Assembly (NCBI RefSeq): GCF_963666255.1
Contig: NZ_OY762655.1
Span: 1-64,000, forward strand
Source: an uncultured Propionivibrio sp.
GTDB lineage: Bacteria; Pseudomonadota; Gammaproteobacteria; Burkholderiales; Rhodocyclaceae
Length of the DNA: 64,000 nucleotides
Reading direction: 5' to 3'
How positions within the stretch are numbered: position 1 is the stretch's first letter; every line of letters begins with the position of its first letter. The position numbers and the translations under genes are program-made. Shown here one piece after another: positions 28,265 to 37,416 of this stretch. Below the pieces are notes generated by a model. That model saw nothing but the letters and a program-made list of their open reading frames with translations, did not search any database and had not been told where the DNA came from.

Positions 28265-28594
28265 ATGGGACTGAATGCGACATTTGTGGCCGTCGAACCG
28301 GCGCGCAGCGAGATCGACGCCCTGACCGGCGCAACGCTGCTCGAGTTCGGGGCGCCGTGGTGCGAGCACTGCCAGGCGGCTCAGCCGCTGATTGCCGAGG
28401 CGTTTGCAGGGTTTCCCGGCGTTCGTCATCTCCGTGTGGAGGACGGCAAAGGGCGGCCGCTCGGTCGCTCGTTTGCGGTCAAGCTCTGGCCGAGCCTGGT
28501 TTTCTTGCGCGATGGCCAGGAAGTCGAGCGCCTTGTGCGTCCGCACGACGCCGAGTCGATCCGCGTGGCGCTGGCCCGGATAGCGACGCCTTAG
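28265..28594 (+). CDS. Thioredoxin-fold protein
   Basis: A 109-residue thioredoxin family protein without a signal peptide. The redox site is WCEHC (C33/C36), with the usual preceding FGAP and a later LWPSLVFLRDGQEVERLV segment that carries the proline opposite the active site. The CEHC dipeptide is unusual (thioredoxin has CGPC). It is thus likely a small cytoplasmic thiol-disulfide protein. An AAAGGA site lies before the ATG, a TATAAT at 28210-28215 may be its -10, and a strong hairpin follows the stop. Confidence 0.85.
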   Translation: MGLNATFVAVEPARSEIDALTGATLLEFGAPWCEHCQAAQPLIAEAFAGFPGVRHLRVEDGKGRPLGRSFAVKLWPSLVFLRDGQEVERLVRPHDAESIRVALARIATP

Positions 28595-28600
28595 GTGCTG

Positions 28601-28630
28601 TTTCGACAGGGCCCACGATCCCTGTCGAAA
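28601..28630 (+). terminator. Stem-loop after the thioredoxin-like gene
   Basis: An 11-bp perfect stem, TTTCGACAGGG / CCCTGTCGAAA, with an eight-base loop, six bases after the stop codon. No T-run follows, so termination may be weak. The 28763 gene begins 130 bases later. Confidence 0.55.
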
Positions 28631-28762
28631 TAGACGCCTGATCGGTATCAGGACGGGAATACAACATCTATGACGACATGGTTCCGTCACGGCTGACTTG
28701 GTTCTTGTCCTGCATGGTCGCGTCACAGAGAATATCCCAATATCCTTGGGTTGCATGAAGCC

Positions 28763-30286
28763 ATGCTAAGAAAGCGTTTAATCGCATATGCGGTCGGCCT
28801 CGCTTTGGCCGCTCATCCGCTTGTTTCGACGGCGGCAAGCGAAATGCGTCTGGCGCTGGTTATTGGCAATGCATCGTATGCGTACGTTCCCCGTCTGCAG
28901 AATTCAACGAATGACGCGAAAGGGATTGCGGCAACGCTGAGAAGTCTTGGATTCAAGGTGGTCGAGGTCATTGACGGGGACAAGAAGGAAATGTCCCAGG
29001 CGATTTCCCGCTTGCGAAACGAGCTGAAAAATCGCGATGCCGTGGCGATGCTCTATTACGCGGGCCATGGGTTGCAGCTTGATTGGCAGAATTACATGGT
29101 GCCAGTCGATGCGCGCCTCGATGATTCAAAGGATGTCCCTGCGCAGACAGTCAATGTCGATCAGGTGCTCAGCGTATTTCGCGAGTCAAGAACGCGGATG
29201 AACATCGTTGTCCTGGATGCTTGTCGAAATAACCCGTTTTCCGACAAGAGGGGCAGTGGCGGCCTGGCCCAGATTGACGCGCCCTCCAGTACCTTCATCT
29301 CTTTTGCCACGGCGCCCGGAAACGTTGCCGAGGACGGCGACGACGACATGGGGAACGGGCTCTATACCCATTTTCTGCTGCAGGAGTTGAAGCGGCCAGC
29401 CAAGATCGAGGATGTGTTCAAACGCGTGAGACTCCAGGTGAGAAAGCGAAGCCAGGGGCGACAGATCCCTTGGGACTCCAGCAGCCTTGAGGAGGATTTC
29501 GAGTTCAATGATGGCTCAACGGCGGTCGCTGCGGCACTGGCCAGAATTGACCAGGAAAACCAATTCCTCAAGGAAAAGGCGGATTGGGACAAGATCAAGA
29601 ACAGCAAGAATGCCGATGATTTTTATGCCTATCTCGAGAAGTATCCCAATGGCCGGGTTTCCGAGCAGGCGACCTTCGCGCTTGAGCAACTCGCGAAAGC
29701 AAGGATCACGGCGCAGAAAGACAAGAACGGGATCGTTCAGGATGCCGGTCAGAAGCGTTATCGGGTTGGTGATGAGTATGTCATCTCAATGAGGGATACG
29801 AAGAGCGGAAAAGAAATTAAAAAGCATACAACCAGAGTCGAAAAGATAGAGAATGGACTTGTCTATTGGGCAGGGAATTTCGGCGAAGAAATAACGACGG
29901 AGGACGGCGCGTCAAAAGTGGGTTTTGCCGCTGATGGAAAGTATGAATACGACCCGCCCGTGCCAATTCAGCCGGGGGATGCCTTCCAGGTCGGGAAGCG
30001 CTGGATTTCCGAGAGCATTCAGACCTTCAGGGGGAAACAGTCGAAACGGACAGATTCGGCGAAGGTGGTCGGGTTTGAGGAGGTGACGCTGCCGTCAGGG
30101 AAGTATCCGACGTTCAAGGTTGCCATCGAAGTGTCCGTCAACAATGATATACGCGTAAATAACGTCTTCTGGTTTGAACCTGGCTGGGGGAAACCGGTAA
30201 AAAGAACCCGTGTGCTTTTCAGGAACGGGGTGGAGTTGCTGAACGAAACATACGAGTTGGTGAGCAGGAAAAGAGGTGCCGGCTGA
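28763..30286 (+). CDS. Secreted caspase family (C14) protein
   Basis: A 507-residue protein with a signal peptide (about 1-25, AVGLALAAHPLVSTAAS). A caspase-like p20 domain covers residues 28-250: MRLALVIGNASYAYVPRL at the start, catalytic His in YYAGHG (H102) and catalytic Cys in VVLDACRNNPF (C154). A linker helix (DQENQFLKEKADWDKIKNSK) leads to a beta-rich C-terminal domain of about 180 residues that I do not recognise. It should act in the periplasm or at the surface, processing unknown substrates. The frame is open from a TTG at 28751, but the ATG at 28763 gives a clean signal peptide. Base composition is visibly AT-richer than the neighbours, suggesting transfer. Confidence 0.82.
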   Translation: MLRKRLIAYAVGLALAAHPLVSTAASEMRLALVIGNASYAYVPRLQNSTNDAKGIAATLRSLGFKVVEVIDGDKKEMSQAISRLRNELKNRDAVAMLYYAGHGLQLDWQNYMVPVDARLDDSKDVPAQTVNVDQVLSVFRESRTRMNIVVLDACRNNPFSDKRGSGGLAQIDAPSSTFISFATAPGNVAEDGDDDMGNGLYTHFLLQELKRPAKIEDVFKRVRLQVRKRSQGRQIPWDSSSLEEDFEFNDGSTAVAAALARIDQENQFLKEKADWDKIKNSKNADDFYAYLEKYPNGRVSEQATFALEQLAKARITAQKDKNGIVQDAGQKRYRVGDEYVISMRDTKSGKEIKKHTTRVEKIENGLVYWAGNFGEEITTEDGASKVGFAADGKYEYDPPVPIQPGDAFQVGKRWISESIQTFRGKQSKRTDSAKVVGFEEVTLPSGKYPTFKVAIEVSVNNDIRVNNVFWFEPGWGKPVKRTRVLFRNGVELLNETYELVSRKRGAG

Positions 30287-30350
30287 ACATCGGTTTTGGT
30301 TGGCGTGTGGTTCTTGAGGATTTTTTGACAAAGGCATGAGAGGTCTGTTT

Positions 30351-30791
30351 ATGAACAGGTGTGCAGTCTTGTTGGGCGTCGTGTCAATGACGATGGCTGC
30401 CGGTGTGTTGGCCACCCCGCTTATTACGGAAGCCGAGGCAAAATTGCCGGCGGCGGAGAAAACGATTGTCACGCGTGCAATCACGCGCGGTCCCGGCATC
30501 AAGGTGGTGTCACCGGATCCCTCGGCGGAGAAGATTGCGTCGCCTTTCCAGCTCAAGATTGCCTTCGAGCCAAGGGGCGGGGCGAAGATCGACACGTCAA
30601 CGGTGAAGCTGACCTATCTCAAGACGCCAAATATCGAATTGCTTGACAGGGTAAAGGGTGGTCTGACGGAAAGCGGGATTGATATGTCGAAGGCGGAAGT
30701 GCCGGAAGGACAGCATCAGATTCGTGTTTCGATACAGGACAGCGAGGGCAGACAAACCAGCGCCATCCTCAAGCTCAACGTGGTCAGGTAA
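30351..30791 (+). CDS. Small secreted protein of unknown function
   Basis: A 146-residue protein with a signal peptide (about 1-22, CAVLLGVVSMTMAAGVLA). The mature part looks like one beta-sandwich: KVVSPDPSAEKIASPFQLKI, then IDTSTVKLTYLK and the final HQIRVSIQDSEGRQTSAILK, a pattern of small Ig-like or CARDB-type domains. I cannot name the family. AGAGG lies nine bases before the ATG at 30351. It sits 64 bases after the caspase gene and three before the next gene, so all three are probably one operon. Confidence 0.65.
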   Translation: MNRCAVLLGVVSMTMAAGVLATPLITEAEAKLPAAEKTIVTRAITRGPGIKVVSPDPSAEKIASPFQLKIAFEPRGGAKIDTSTVKLTYLKTPNIELLDRVKGGLTESGIDMSKAEVPEGQHQIRVSIQDSEGRQTSAILKLNVVR

Positions 30792-30794
30792 ATC

Positions 30795-31592
30795 GTGCGC
30801 TGTCCCTACTGTATCAGCGATATTCACGACGATGCATTGGTATGTCCGGCGTGCCAACGTGACCTCTATCTGTTCAAGCCGCTTCTTTCCCGAATCGACG
30901 CGCTTGAGAAAATAGTTGAGTCGCATGAACAGCAGCTGGCTCAGCTGACATTGCGAGATACGGCGGCGCCAGAGACAAATCTCCCGATCGGAAAATCTCA
31001 GGCCGGTATCCCGGATATCAGGGATCTTGTTGCGATGCCGTCGCCGGCTTCGCTACTGGCGATCGGATTGGCGTCACTGGCCGCGCTGGTCGCCTCTCAT
31101 GTTCTGATCACGATCGTCTACGACCTCAATACCTTGTACCTGCGACTTGTTTCGCTGTTGATTCCGTTGCCTTTCGGGATTCTGCTGACGATGCGTAATC
31201 GTCGTCCTGCCTGGCTGCTGTTCGCCCTGGCGGTCAGCCTTGCTGCCGTCGCGGTTGTTGCGATGAGTTGGGTGACTGCGGTGGTCGATGGAACAGCCGT
31301 CTTTCCAGTTGATTTGAGAGAGTGGCGCGAGTTTGTCGAATATGCGGCAAGCATCTCGTTCAGCTTCACGACGGGATTCGTCGTGGGCAATATTGTCAGG
31401 AAGCGGGGCAAACGGAAATTGGCCGGGGAACAGGCGGCTTCGTTGATCAGGCTTGTCGCAACGGGCGCTGCCAAAACCGAACAAATCAGGACGGTTGCGA
31501 CCAAATTCCATGATCTTGGCAGCTCGCTGACGGCGGCGGCTTCAACCGCGGCGGCGATCTATACCGGTCTGCAGGGCGTTCTCGGCAAGTGA
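30795..31592 (+). CDS. Zinc-ribbon membrane protein of unknown function
   Basis: A 265-residue protein with a GTG start. An N-terminal zinc ribbon (CPYC at residues 3-6, CPAC at 17-20) is followed by a short coiled coil (IDALEKIVESHEQQLAQL) and about four membrane segments between residues 85 and 205. A helical cytoplasmic tail (LIRLVATGAAKTEQIRTVAT) ends the protein. No known family is evident to me. It is coupled to the small secreted protein (three-base gap) and closes the caspase cassette. Confidence 0.65.
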   Translation: MRCPYCISDIHDDALVCPACQRDLYLFKPLLSRIDALEKIVESHEQQLAQLTLRDTAAPETNLPIGKSQAGIPDIRDLVAMPSPASLLAIGLASLAALVASHVLITIVYDLNTLYLRLVSLLIPLPFGILLTMRNRRPAWLLFALAVSLAAVAVVAMSWVTAVVDGTAVFPVDLREWREFVEYAASISFSFTTGFVVGNIVRKRGKRKLAGEQAASLIRLVATGAAKTEQIRTVATKFHDLGSSLTAAASTAAAIYTGLQGVLGK

Positions 31593-31636
31593 GGCTGACG
31601 GGGAAACGCCCCTGAGCGCTGGACGTTGCAATGCCC

Positions 31637-31670
31637 GATGAGCCATGAATCGACTGATTCATGGCTCATC
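31637..31670. terminator. Bidirectional stem-loop between convergent genes
   Basis: A perfect 15-bp stem, GATGAGCCATGAATC / GATTCATGGCTCATC, with a GACT loop. It separates the caspase cassette (plus) from gcvP (minus). Only short T-tracts follow, but the stem is strong. Confidence 0.7.
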
Positions 31671-31685
31671 TATTTCAACACGGCG

Positions 31686-34556
31686 TTACTCGAGGTCCGG
31701 TGTGCAACTGCAGAACAGGTTGCGGTCGCCGTAGACGTCGTCGATGCGGTTGACGCTCGGCCAGAACTTGTTGTCGCGCACGAAGGGCAGCGGAAAGACT
31801 GCCTCTTCGCGCGTGTAGGGACGGTCCCAGTCGGCGACGATGTCGGCCTGCGTGTGCGGCGCATGCTTGAGCGGGTTGTTCGCCGCCGGCCACAGGCCCT
31901 GTTCGATCTTCCGGATTTCCTCGCGGATCGAGATCATTGCCGCGACGAAGCGGTCGAGCTCGGCCTTCGATTCCGATTCGGTCGGTTCGACCATGATCGT
32001 GCCGGCGACCGGGAAACTGACCGTCGGCGCGTGGAAGCCGTAGTCCATCAGGCGCTTGGCGATGTCGATCTCGGCGATTCCGGTGGCCGTCTTGATCGGG
32101 CGGATGTCGAGGATGCACTCGTGGGCGACGCGGCCGCGACTGCCGGTGTAGAGTACCGGGTAGTGCGGCTTCAGGCGCGCGGCAATGTAGTTGGCATTGA
32201 GGATGGCGACTTCGGTGGCGCGCGTCAGACCGCGTCCGCCCAGCATGGCGATGTACATCCACGAGATCGGCAGGATCGAGGCCGAGCCCCAGGGGGCAGC
32301 CGACACCGCGCTCTGGCCTTCGTGTGGCCCGGCGATCGTCTGCACGGCGTGGTTGGCCATGAACGGTGCCAGGTGCGCCTTGAGACCGATCGGACCCATG
32401 CCGGGTCCGCCGCCGCCGTGCGGAATGGCGAAGGTCTTGTGCAGATTCATGTGACTGACGTCGGCGCCGATGTGGCCGGGCGAGGTGAGGCCGACCTGGG
32501 CGTTGAGGTTGGCGCCGTCCATATACACCTGCCCGCCATGGGCGTGGATGATCGCGCAGATGTCGCCGATCGCTTCCTCGAAGACGCCGTGCGTCGACGG
32601 ATAAGTGATCATCAGGCAGGCGAGCCGGTCGGCGTACTGCGCGGCCTTGGCCGTCAGGTCGGCGACGTCGACGTTGCCGTTGTCATCGCAATTGACGACG
32701 ACGATCTCGAGTCCGCACATCTGCGCCGTCGCCGGGTTGGTGCCGTGCGCCGAACGCGGGATCAGGCAGATATTGCGGTGGCCTTCGCCGCGGCTCTCGT
32801 GATAGCGGCGGATGGCGACGATGCCGGCATATTCGCCCTGGGCACCGGAGTTCGACTGCAGGCTGATGGCATCGAAACCGGTGATCGTCTTCAGCCAGTT
32901 TTCGAGCAGGCCGATCATCTCCATGTAGCCGCGCACCTGGTCGAGTGGCGCGAACGGATGCATCTGGGCGAACTCCGGCCAGGAGATCGGGATCATCTCG
33001 CTCGTCGCGTTGAGCTTCATCGTGCACGAACCGAGCGAGATCATCGAGTGATCGAGCGCCAGATCCTTGTTCTGCAGGCGCTTCAGGTAGCGCAGCATCT
33101 CGTGCTCGGTGTGGTAGCGGTTGAAGACCGGGTGCGTCAGGATCGCATCCTGGCGGCGCAAGGCGTCCGGCAACAGCGCTTCGCCCTCGGCGAGGCGCGC
33201 GTCGATGGCGTCGAGGTTGGGCGGGAAGCCGACGACCAGCGTGATCATCGCGGCGACATCCTCGCGTGTTGTCGTCTCGTTGAAAGCGAAACCGAGCACG
33301 CCGTCGGCGACGCAGCGCAGGGTGTAGCCCGACGCCAGTGCGCCCTCATAGACGAGCGGCGCGTGGCTGCCGAGGTCGACCCAGACGGTGTCGAAGGCAT
33401 GCGTCGTCAGGACGTCGACGCCGGCATGCGTCGCCGCGGTGACGAACAGCTGGGTGAAGCGGTGGATGCGTTCGGCGATCGTGCGCAGCCCCTGCGGACC
33501 GTGATAGACGGCGTACATGCCGGCCATGTTGGCGAGCAGCACCTGCGAGGTGCAGATGTTGGAGTTGGCCTTTTCGCGGCGAATATGCTGTTCGCGTGTC
33601 TGCAGCGCCATGCGCAGCGCGCGCTTGCCACGGGCATCGACGGAGACGCCGATGATGCGGCCGGGGACCGAGCGCTTGTGCTCGTCGCGCGTGGCGAAGA
33701 AGGCGGCGTGCGGACCGCCGAATCCCATCGGGATACCGAAGCGCTGGGTCGAACCGAGCGCGATGTCGGCGCCCATTTCGCCCGGTGACTTGAGCAGCAC
33801 CAGCGCCATCAGGTCGGCGGCAACGGCAGTGACGCCACCCTGCGCCTTGACGGTGGCAATCGGGTCGGTCAGATCGATGACCTCGCCGGAGTCGTTCGGA
33901 TACTGGAAGAGAGCGCCGAAGACGTCCTCGCCGGCGGCGTCCTCGGGCGCGCCGAAGACGAGCTCGAAGCCGAAGTAGCCGGCGCGGGTCTTGAGCACGT
34001 CGATCGTCTGCGGGAAGCAGCCGGCGTCGACGAAGAAGCGGTTCGACGCCGATTTGCTCACGCGCCGTGCCATCGTCATCGCTTCGGCCGCGGCGGTGGC
34101 TTCATCGAGCAGCGAGGCGTTGGCGAGTTCGAGGCTGGTCAGATCGATGACCATCTGCTGGTAGTTGAGCAGTGCCTCCAGGCGCCCCTGGGCGATTTCC
34201 GCCTGATAGGGCGTGTAGGCCGTGTACCAGCCGGGATTCTCGAGCACGTTGCGCAGGATGACCGTCGGCGTTCGCGTGTCGGCATAGCCCATGCCGATCA
34301 GCGATTTGTAGGGCTTGTTTTTGCGGGCGATCGCCTTCAAGGCCGCCAGCGCCTCGGCTTCGGGCCGCGGCTCGGCGAGTGGCAGGGGCGCCGGCAGACG
34401 GATGGCGGCGGGGACGGTTTCGTCGATCAGCGTCGCGAGGTCGGGCGCGCCGATGGCCGCCAGCATGGCCGGGATGTCGTCGGGTGACGGGCCGATATGA
34501 CGGGCGATGAATTCGTCGCGCTGCTCGAGCGCGGAAAGCGGTGGCAGTGTGGGCAT
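31686..34556 (-). CDS. gcvP: Glycine dehydrogenase (decarboxylating), P protein
   Basis: The P protein of the glycine cleavage system decarboxylates glycine and passes the aminomethyl group to lipoyl-GcvH. It is a 956-residue fused form (E. coli 957). PLP-binding Lys lies in the NLHKTF segment of the C-terminal half, followed by the glycine-rich [15 protein letters not shown]. The N-terminal [13 protein letters not shown] is the family hallmark, which set the start at 34556; the longer frame upstream is the repeat at 34591. It is the last gene of gcvT-gcvH-gcvP. Confidence 0.96.
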   Translation of the reverse strand: MPTLPPLSALEQRDEFIARHIGPSPDDIPAMLAAIGAPDLATLIDETVPAAIRLPAPLPLAEPRPEAEALAALKAIARKNKPYKSLIGMGYADTRTPTVILRNVLENPGWYTAYTPYQAEIAQGRLEALLNYQQMVIDLTSLELANASLLDEATAAAEAMTMARRVSKSASNRFFVDAGCFPQTIDVLKTRAGYFGFELVFGAPEDAAGEDVFGALFQYPNDSGEVIDLTDPIATVKAQGGVTAVAADLMALVLLKSPGEMGADIALGSTQRFGIPMGFGGPHAAFFATRDEHKRSVPGRIIGVSVDARGKRALRMALQTREQHIRREKANSNICTSQVLLANMAGMYAVYHGPQGLRTIAERIHRFTQLFVTAATHAGVDVLTTHAFDTVWVDLGSHAPLVYEGALASGYTLRCVADGVLGFAFNETTTREDVAAMITLVVGFPPNLDAIDARLAEGEALLPDALRRQDAILTHPVFNRYHTEHEMLRYLKRLQNKDLALDHSMISLGSCTMKLNATSEMIPISWPEFAQMHPFAPLDQVRGYMEMIGLLENWLKTITGFDAISLQSNSGAQGEYAGIVAIRRYHESRGEGHRNICLIPRSAHGTNPATAQMCGLEIVVVNCDDNGNVDVADLTAKAAQYADRLACLMITYPSTHGVFEEAIGDICAIIHAHGGQVYMDGANLNAQVGLTSPGHIGADVSHMNLHKTFAIPHGGGGPGMGPIGLKAHLAPFMANHAVQTIAGPHEGQSAVSAAPWGSASILPISWMYIAMLGGRGLTRATEVAILNANYIAARLKPHYPVLYTGSRGRVAHECILDIRPIKTATGIAEIDIAKRLMDYGFHAPTVSFPVAGTIMVEPTESESKAELDRFVAAMISIREEIRKIEQGLWPAANNPLKHAPHTQADIVADWDRPYTREEAVFPLPFVRDNKFWPSVNRIDDVYGDRNLFCSCTPDLE

Positions 34557-34590
34557 GGCGATAGCGTGGGGGCAGAAAAGCAAAGGGGAC

Positions 34591-34653
34591 GTCATTGCGG
34601 CGGAAGCCGGAATCCAGGACATCAAATCACTGGATCCCGGCTTTCGCCGGAGG
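34591..34653. repeat. Dispersed intergenic palindromic repeat
   Basis: The arms CGGCGGAAGCCGGAATCCAG (34598-34617) and CTGGATCCCGGCTTTCGCCG (34630-34649) form an imperfect inverted repeat between gcvH and gcvP. Translated, it gives the SWIPASA peptide familiar from an abundant betaproteobacterial repeat. A hairpin here could weaken read-through into gcvP or stabilise the upstream mRNA. Confidence 0.7.
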
Positions 34654-34670
34654 GGCGGAGGCTTGCCGGA

Positions 34671-35051
34671 TTATTCTTCGGCGCAGGCGGCATAGCCGGC
34701 CGCGTCGAGCAGCGCATCGACATCGGCGGCGTTGGCCGGCTTCAGCTTGAACAGCCAGGCCGCGTAGGCATCCTGATTGACGCTTTCGGGCGCGTTGGGC
34801 ACGGCGGCGTTGACCTCGGTCACCGTGCCGGCGATCGGCGCGTACACGTCGGAAGCGGCTTTGACCGATTCGACGATCGCGGCTTCCTGTTCGGCCGCCA
34901 GCGTCTTGCCGATGTCCGGCAGTTCGACGAAAACGAGGTCGCCGAGCAGTTCCTGGGCATGGTCGGTGATGCCGACGGTGACCGTGCCGTCGGATTCGAC
35001 GCGCACCCATTCGTGGCTCTTGGTGTACTTGAGGTTGGCGGGAATGTTCAT
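34671..35051 (-). CDS. gcvH: Glycine cleavage system H protein
   Basis: A 126-residue lipoyl carrier of the glycine cleavage system. The lipoylated Lys is K64 in the ESVKAASD segment. The N-terminal KYTKSHEWV and the [19 protein letters not shown] block are conserved. It lies 24 bases downstream of gcvT and upstream of gcvP, in the order of the reaction components. Confidence 0.96.
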   Translation of the reverse strand: MNIPANLKYTKSHEWVRVESDGTVTVGITDHAQELLGDLVFVELPDIGKTLAAEQEAAIVESVKAASDVYAPIAGTVTEVNAAVPNAPESVNQDAYAAWLFKLKPANAADVDALLDAAGYAACAEE

Positions 35052-35075
35052 GCGGAACTCCTGGGGGACGGTGGT

Positions 35076-36155
35076 TTAGACGAGGGCTTTGCCGTTGCGG
35101 ACAAAGCAGGGTTTGACGACCTTGGCGGCGAGCAGCTTGCCGCGGATGTCGACCTGGACGGTGTCGCCGATGGCGGTGGCGAGCGGCAAGCGCGCCAGCG
35201 CGACGGATTGTTGCAGCGAGGGCGAGAAGCTGCCGCTGGTGATCTCGCCGTCGCCCTGCGGTGTGGCGACCTTCTGGTGGGCACGCAACACGCCCTTGTC
35301 GAGCAGCACGAGGCCGAGGAACTGTTTCTGCTGCGGCCGGGCGAGCAGTGCCGGTTTGCCGACGAAATCGCGGGCGCTGTCGAGATCGACGGTCCAGGCG
35401 AGGCCGGCATCGAGCGGTGACACGGATTCGTCCATGTCCTGGCCATAGAGGTTCATGCCGGCTTCAAGACGCAGCGTGTCGCGGGCGCCGAGGCCGATCG
35501 GCGCGACGCCGGCATCGAGCAGTTGCTGCCAGAATGCTTCGGCCTGGCTGGCCGGCAGCGTGATCTCGAAACCGGTTTCGCCGGTATAGCCGGTCGTGGC
35601 GATGAACCAGTCGCCGACGCTGGCCGAGTAGAAGGGCTTCAGCGCTTCGGTGGCGGCGCGCGCGTCGGGCCGGACCTGCCAGACACGCGCCTTGGCGTTC
35701 GGGCCCTGCACGGCGATGATCGCCAGGTCGCGACGCGCCACGACAGCGACATCAAGCTTCCATTCTGCGACACGGGCGGCCATCCAGGCGAGATCCTTGT
35801 CGGCGGTACCGGCGTTGATGACCATGCGATACTGGCTGTCGGCGACGAAATAGACGATCAGGTCGTCGACGACACCGCCGGATTCGTTGAGCATGGCGCT
35901 GTAGAGCGCCTTGCCGGGTTCCTTGAGCTTGTCGACGTTGTTGGCGATAAGGCGCAGCAGGAAGACCTTGGCGTCGGCGCCGGCGATGTCGACGGCGCAC
36001 ATGTGCGAGACGTCGAACATGCCGCAGTCGCGGCGCACGGCATGGTGCTCTTCAATCTGCGAACCGTAGTGAAGCGGCATGTCCCAGCCGCCGAAATCGA
36101 CCATGCGGGCGCCAAGCCGGCGATGGGTCTCGTTGAGGACAGTTTTCTGAGTCAT
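35076..36155 (-). CDS. gcvT: Aminomethyltransferase, T protein
   Basis: The T protein transfers the methylene group from aminomethyl-GcvH to tetrahydrofolate and releases ammonia. It is 359 residues long, with [20 protein letters not shown] at the N-terminus, the folate-site region [14 protein letters not shown], and the conserved [19 protein letters not shown]. The start at MTQKTVLNE has AAGGAC upstream; the longer frame runs into the riboswitch. It is the first gene of the operon, directly behind the riboswitch terminator. Confidence 0.95.
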   Translation of the reverse strand: MTQKTVLNETHRRLGARMVDFGGWDMPLHYGSQIEEHHAVRRDCGMFDVSHMCAVDIAGADAKVFLLRLIANNVDKLKEPGKALYSAMLNESGGVVDDLIVYFVADSQYRMVINAGTADKDLAWMAARVAEWKLDVAVVARRDLAIIAVQGPNAKARVWQVRPDARAATEALKPFYSASVGDWFIATTGYTGETGFEITLPASQAEAFWQQLLDAGVAPIGLGARDTLRLEAGMNLYGQDMDESVSPLDAGLAWTVDLDSARDFVGKPALLARPQQKQFLGLVLLDKGVLRAHQKVATPQGDGEITSGSFSPSLQQSVALARLPLATAIGDTVQVDIRGKLLAAKVVKPCFVRNGKALV

Positions 36156-36191
36156 TTCAAGTCCTTGGAAAAGGCGTTGAATTTCGGAAAC

Positions 36192-36223
36192 AAAAAAAGG
36201 GCGAACTCGTCTCGAGTTCACCC
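36192..36223 (-). terminator. Riboswitch-controlled terminator before gcvT
   Basis: In the minus transcript GGGUGAACUCG pairs with CGAGUUCGCCC (11 bp, one G-U) around an AGA loop and is followed directly by seven U. It sits between the glycine aptamers and gcvT, so glycine probably decides read-through. Confidence 0.88.
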
Positions 36224-36421
36224 CCCTGTCCTTGGTACCTGAGAGATTATCACGGCCCGCAGGCGGCGCCGTGTTGCCCCATCGGTGGGCGCTCCGTGCA
36301 ACTGCCGGGCGCCGCTCTCCAGAGTTCATTACACGAACGGTCCTTTTGCCTGAGCGTTTTCGGGTGGATTGCGCCTTCGGCGGCGGGGATCGCTCTTTCC
36401 GCTCTCTCCCGTTCGCGGGCG
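36224..36421 (-). promoter_or_regulatory. Tandem glycine riboswitch
   Basis: Read on the minus strand, two gcvT-type aptamers follow each other. The first (about 36313-36421) has GGGAGAGAGCGG, GCCGAAGGCGCAA, CTCAGGCAAAAGGACCG and CTCTGGAGAG. The second (about 36224-36312) has ACCGATGGGGCAAC and CTCTCAGGTACCAAGGACAG. The order and spacing match the known glycine riboswitch. With the terminator that follows, it should be an ON switch that lets the gcv operon be expressed when glycine is high. Confidence 0.92.
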
Positions 36422-36422
36422 A

Positions 36423-36452
36423 ACTATAACGCGAGGGTGGCGCCGACGGCAA
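36423..36452 (-). promoter_or_regulatory. Promoter of the gcvTHP riboswitch transcript
   Basis: On the minus strand TTGCCG (36447-36452), an 18-base spacer and TATAGT (36423-36428) form a sigma-70-type promoter. Transcription would begin just before the first aptamer. Confidence 0.6.
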
Positions 36453-36565
36453 GCCAGTGCCGAAAATCGCCCACGATTACAAAGTGATTTCAAATTGTTT
36501 CAGTCGTCCTTGTCTGATTCTGCCGTGATCATAATTCCGGCATTCCGCATTTTTATTCATTTGCC

Positions 36566-37363
36566 ATGTCTGCCAGAAACATTTTTGTCGCCGTGTTCGG
36601 TGTATTTTGGCTGTCGTTGTCCTGGGCCTGCCAGGAGGCAAAGACGACTTTGCCGACCCATATCCATATTTCGGGCGATTCCGTGATGATCGTCGTGCAT
36701 GAGACCGCGACGTATGACGCGCGGTATTCGACGAAACGGGGTGTGGATGAGGCTGTCCGCTTCGCCAAGGCCCGACGGATTCCGGTCATCTATCTCGTCG
36801 ACGAATCCCCGGAAAAATATTATTTCATGGAGGACTGCAACCCCGATTACTGGGTGTCCTCCGCCGGCGGCGAGATCAGCTTCGATGTGTCGGCCGATCA
36901 CCTCTATGTCGTCGGCGGCCACCTGGAAGCCTGCATGTCGGCGACCCTGCACGACGTCATCTACCAGTGGGCGAAGCGCGCGCCGAAGAACCACACGATC
37001 ACCTATTTCATGGACGCCATTTATTCGAATGGCAAGCTCGTCGAACCCAGCGACAAGTTCTACCGAAGTTTCAACCGCTTCCTGAGCATCGTTACCTACG
37101 GGCGTCCGGGCGGCGAGCACTGGCCGAAGCTGAGCCTGCTCGAAACGATGGGCGTCATTCGCGACGAAAGCCTCCAACTCGACTATCTCATGAAGGTGCT
37201 CCCGCGCTGGGATACGACCTTTCCGGCGTCGTACCGGATCGAACTGCAGCTCGACCAGTCGGTCAAGAAAGTCCTGCGCCCGGCGCCCGGCTGGTTTCCG
37301 CCGACGGTTCTGTTCCACTTCGTCGATTCAGCGCTGAAGCTCGCCGAAACCAGTCCGTTGTGA
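36566..37363 (+). CDS. Secreted hypothetical protein
   Basis: A 265-residue protein I cannot name. The N-terminus is a signal peptide (about 1-21, IFVAVFGVFWLSLSWAC); the Cys at about 22 leaves a lipoprotein possible, but no good lipobox is present. The mature part has mixed alpha/beta character (RIPVIYLVDESPEKYYFMED, then DHLYVVGGHLEACMSATLHD, then HTITYFMDAIY), perhaps a Rossmann-like fold. It is divergent from the gcv riboswitch transcript and convergent with glyA, so it sits inside the glycine block without an obvious metabolic role. Confidence 0.6.
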   Translation: MSARNIFVAVFGVFWLSLSWACQEAKTTLPTHIHISGDSVMIVVHETATYDARYSTKRGVDEAVRFAKARRIPVIYLVDESPEKYYFMEDCNPDYWVSSAGGEISFDVSADHLYVVGGHLEACMSATLHDVIYQWAKRAPKNHTITYFMDAIYSNGKLVEPSDKFYRSFNRFLSIVTYGRPGGEHWPKLSLLETMGVIRDESLQLDYLMKVLPRWDTTFPASYRIELQLDQSVKKVLRPAPGWFPPTVLFHFVDSALKLAETSPL

Positions 37364-37416
37364 CGCGAACCGGTTTCGGTGACGCTTGTCTCGTTCAGAG
37401 TCTGGGGAGCCGCCGC

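Noticed and set aside
31626-33788. Open frame of 720 codons on the plus strand
   Set aside because: Antisense shadow of gcvP; composition is typical of such frames.
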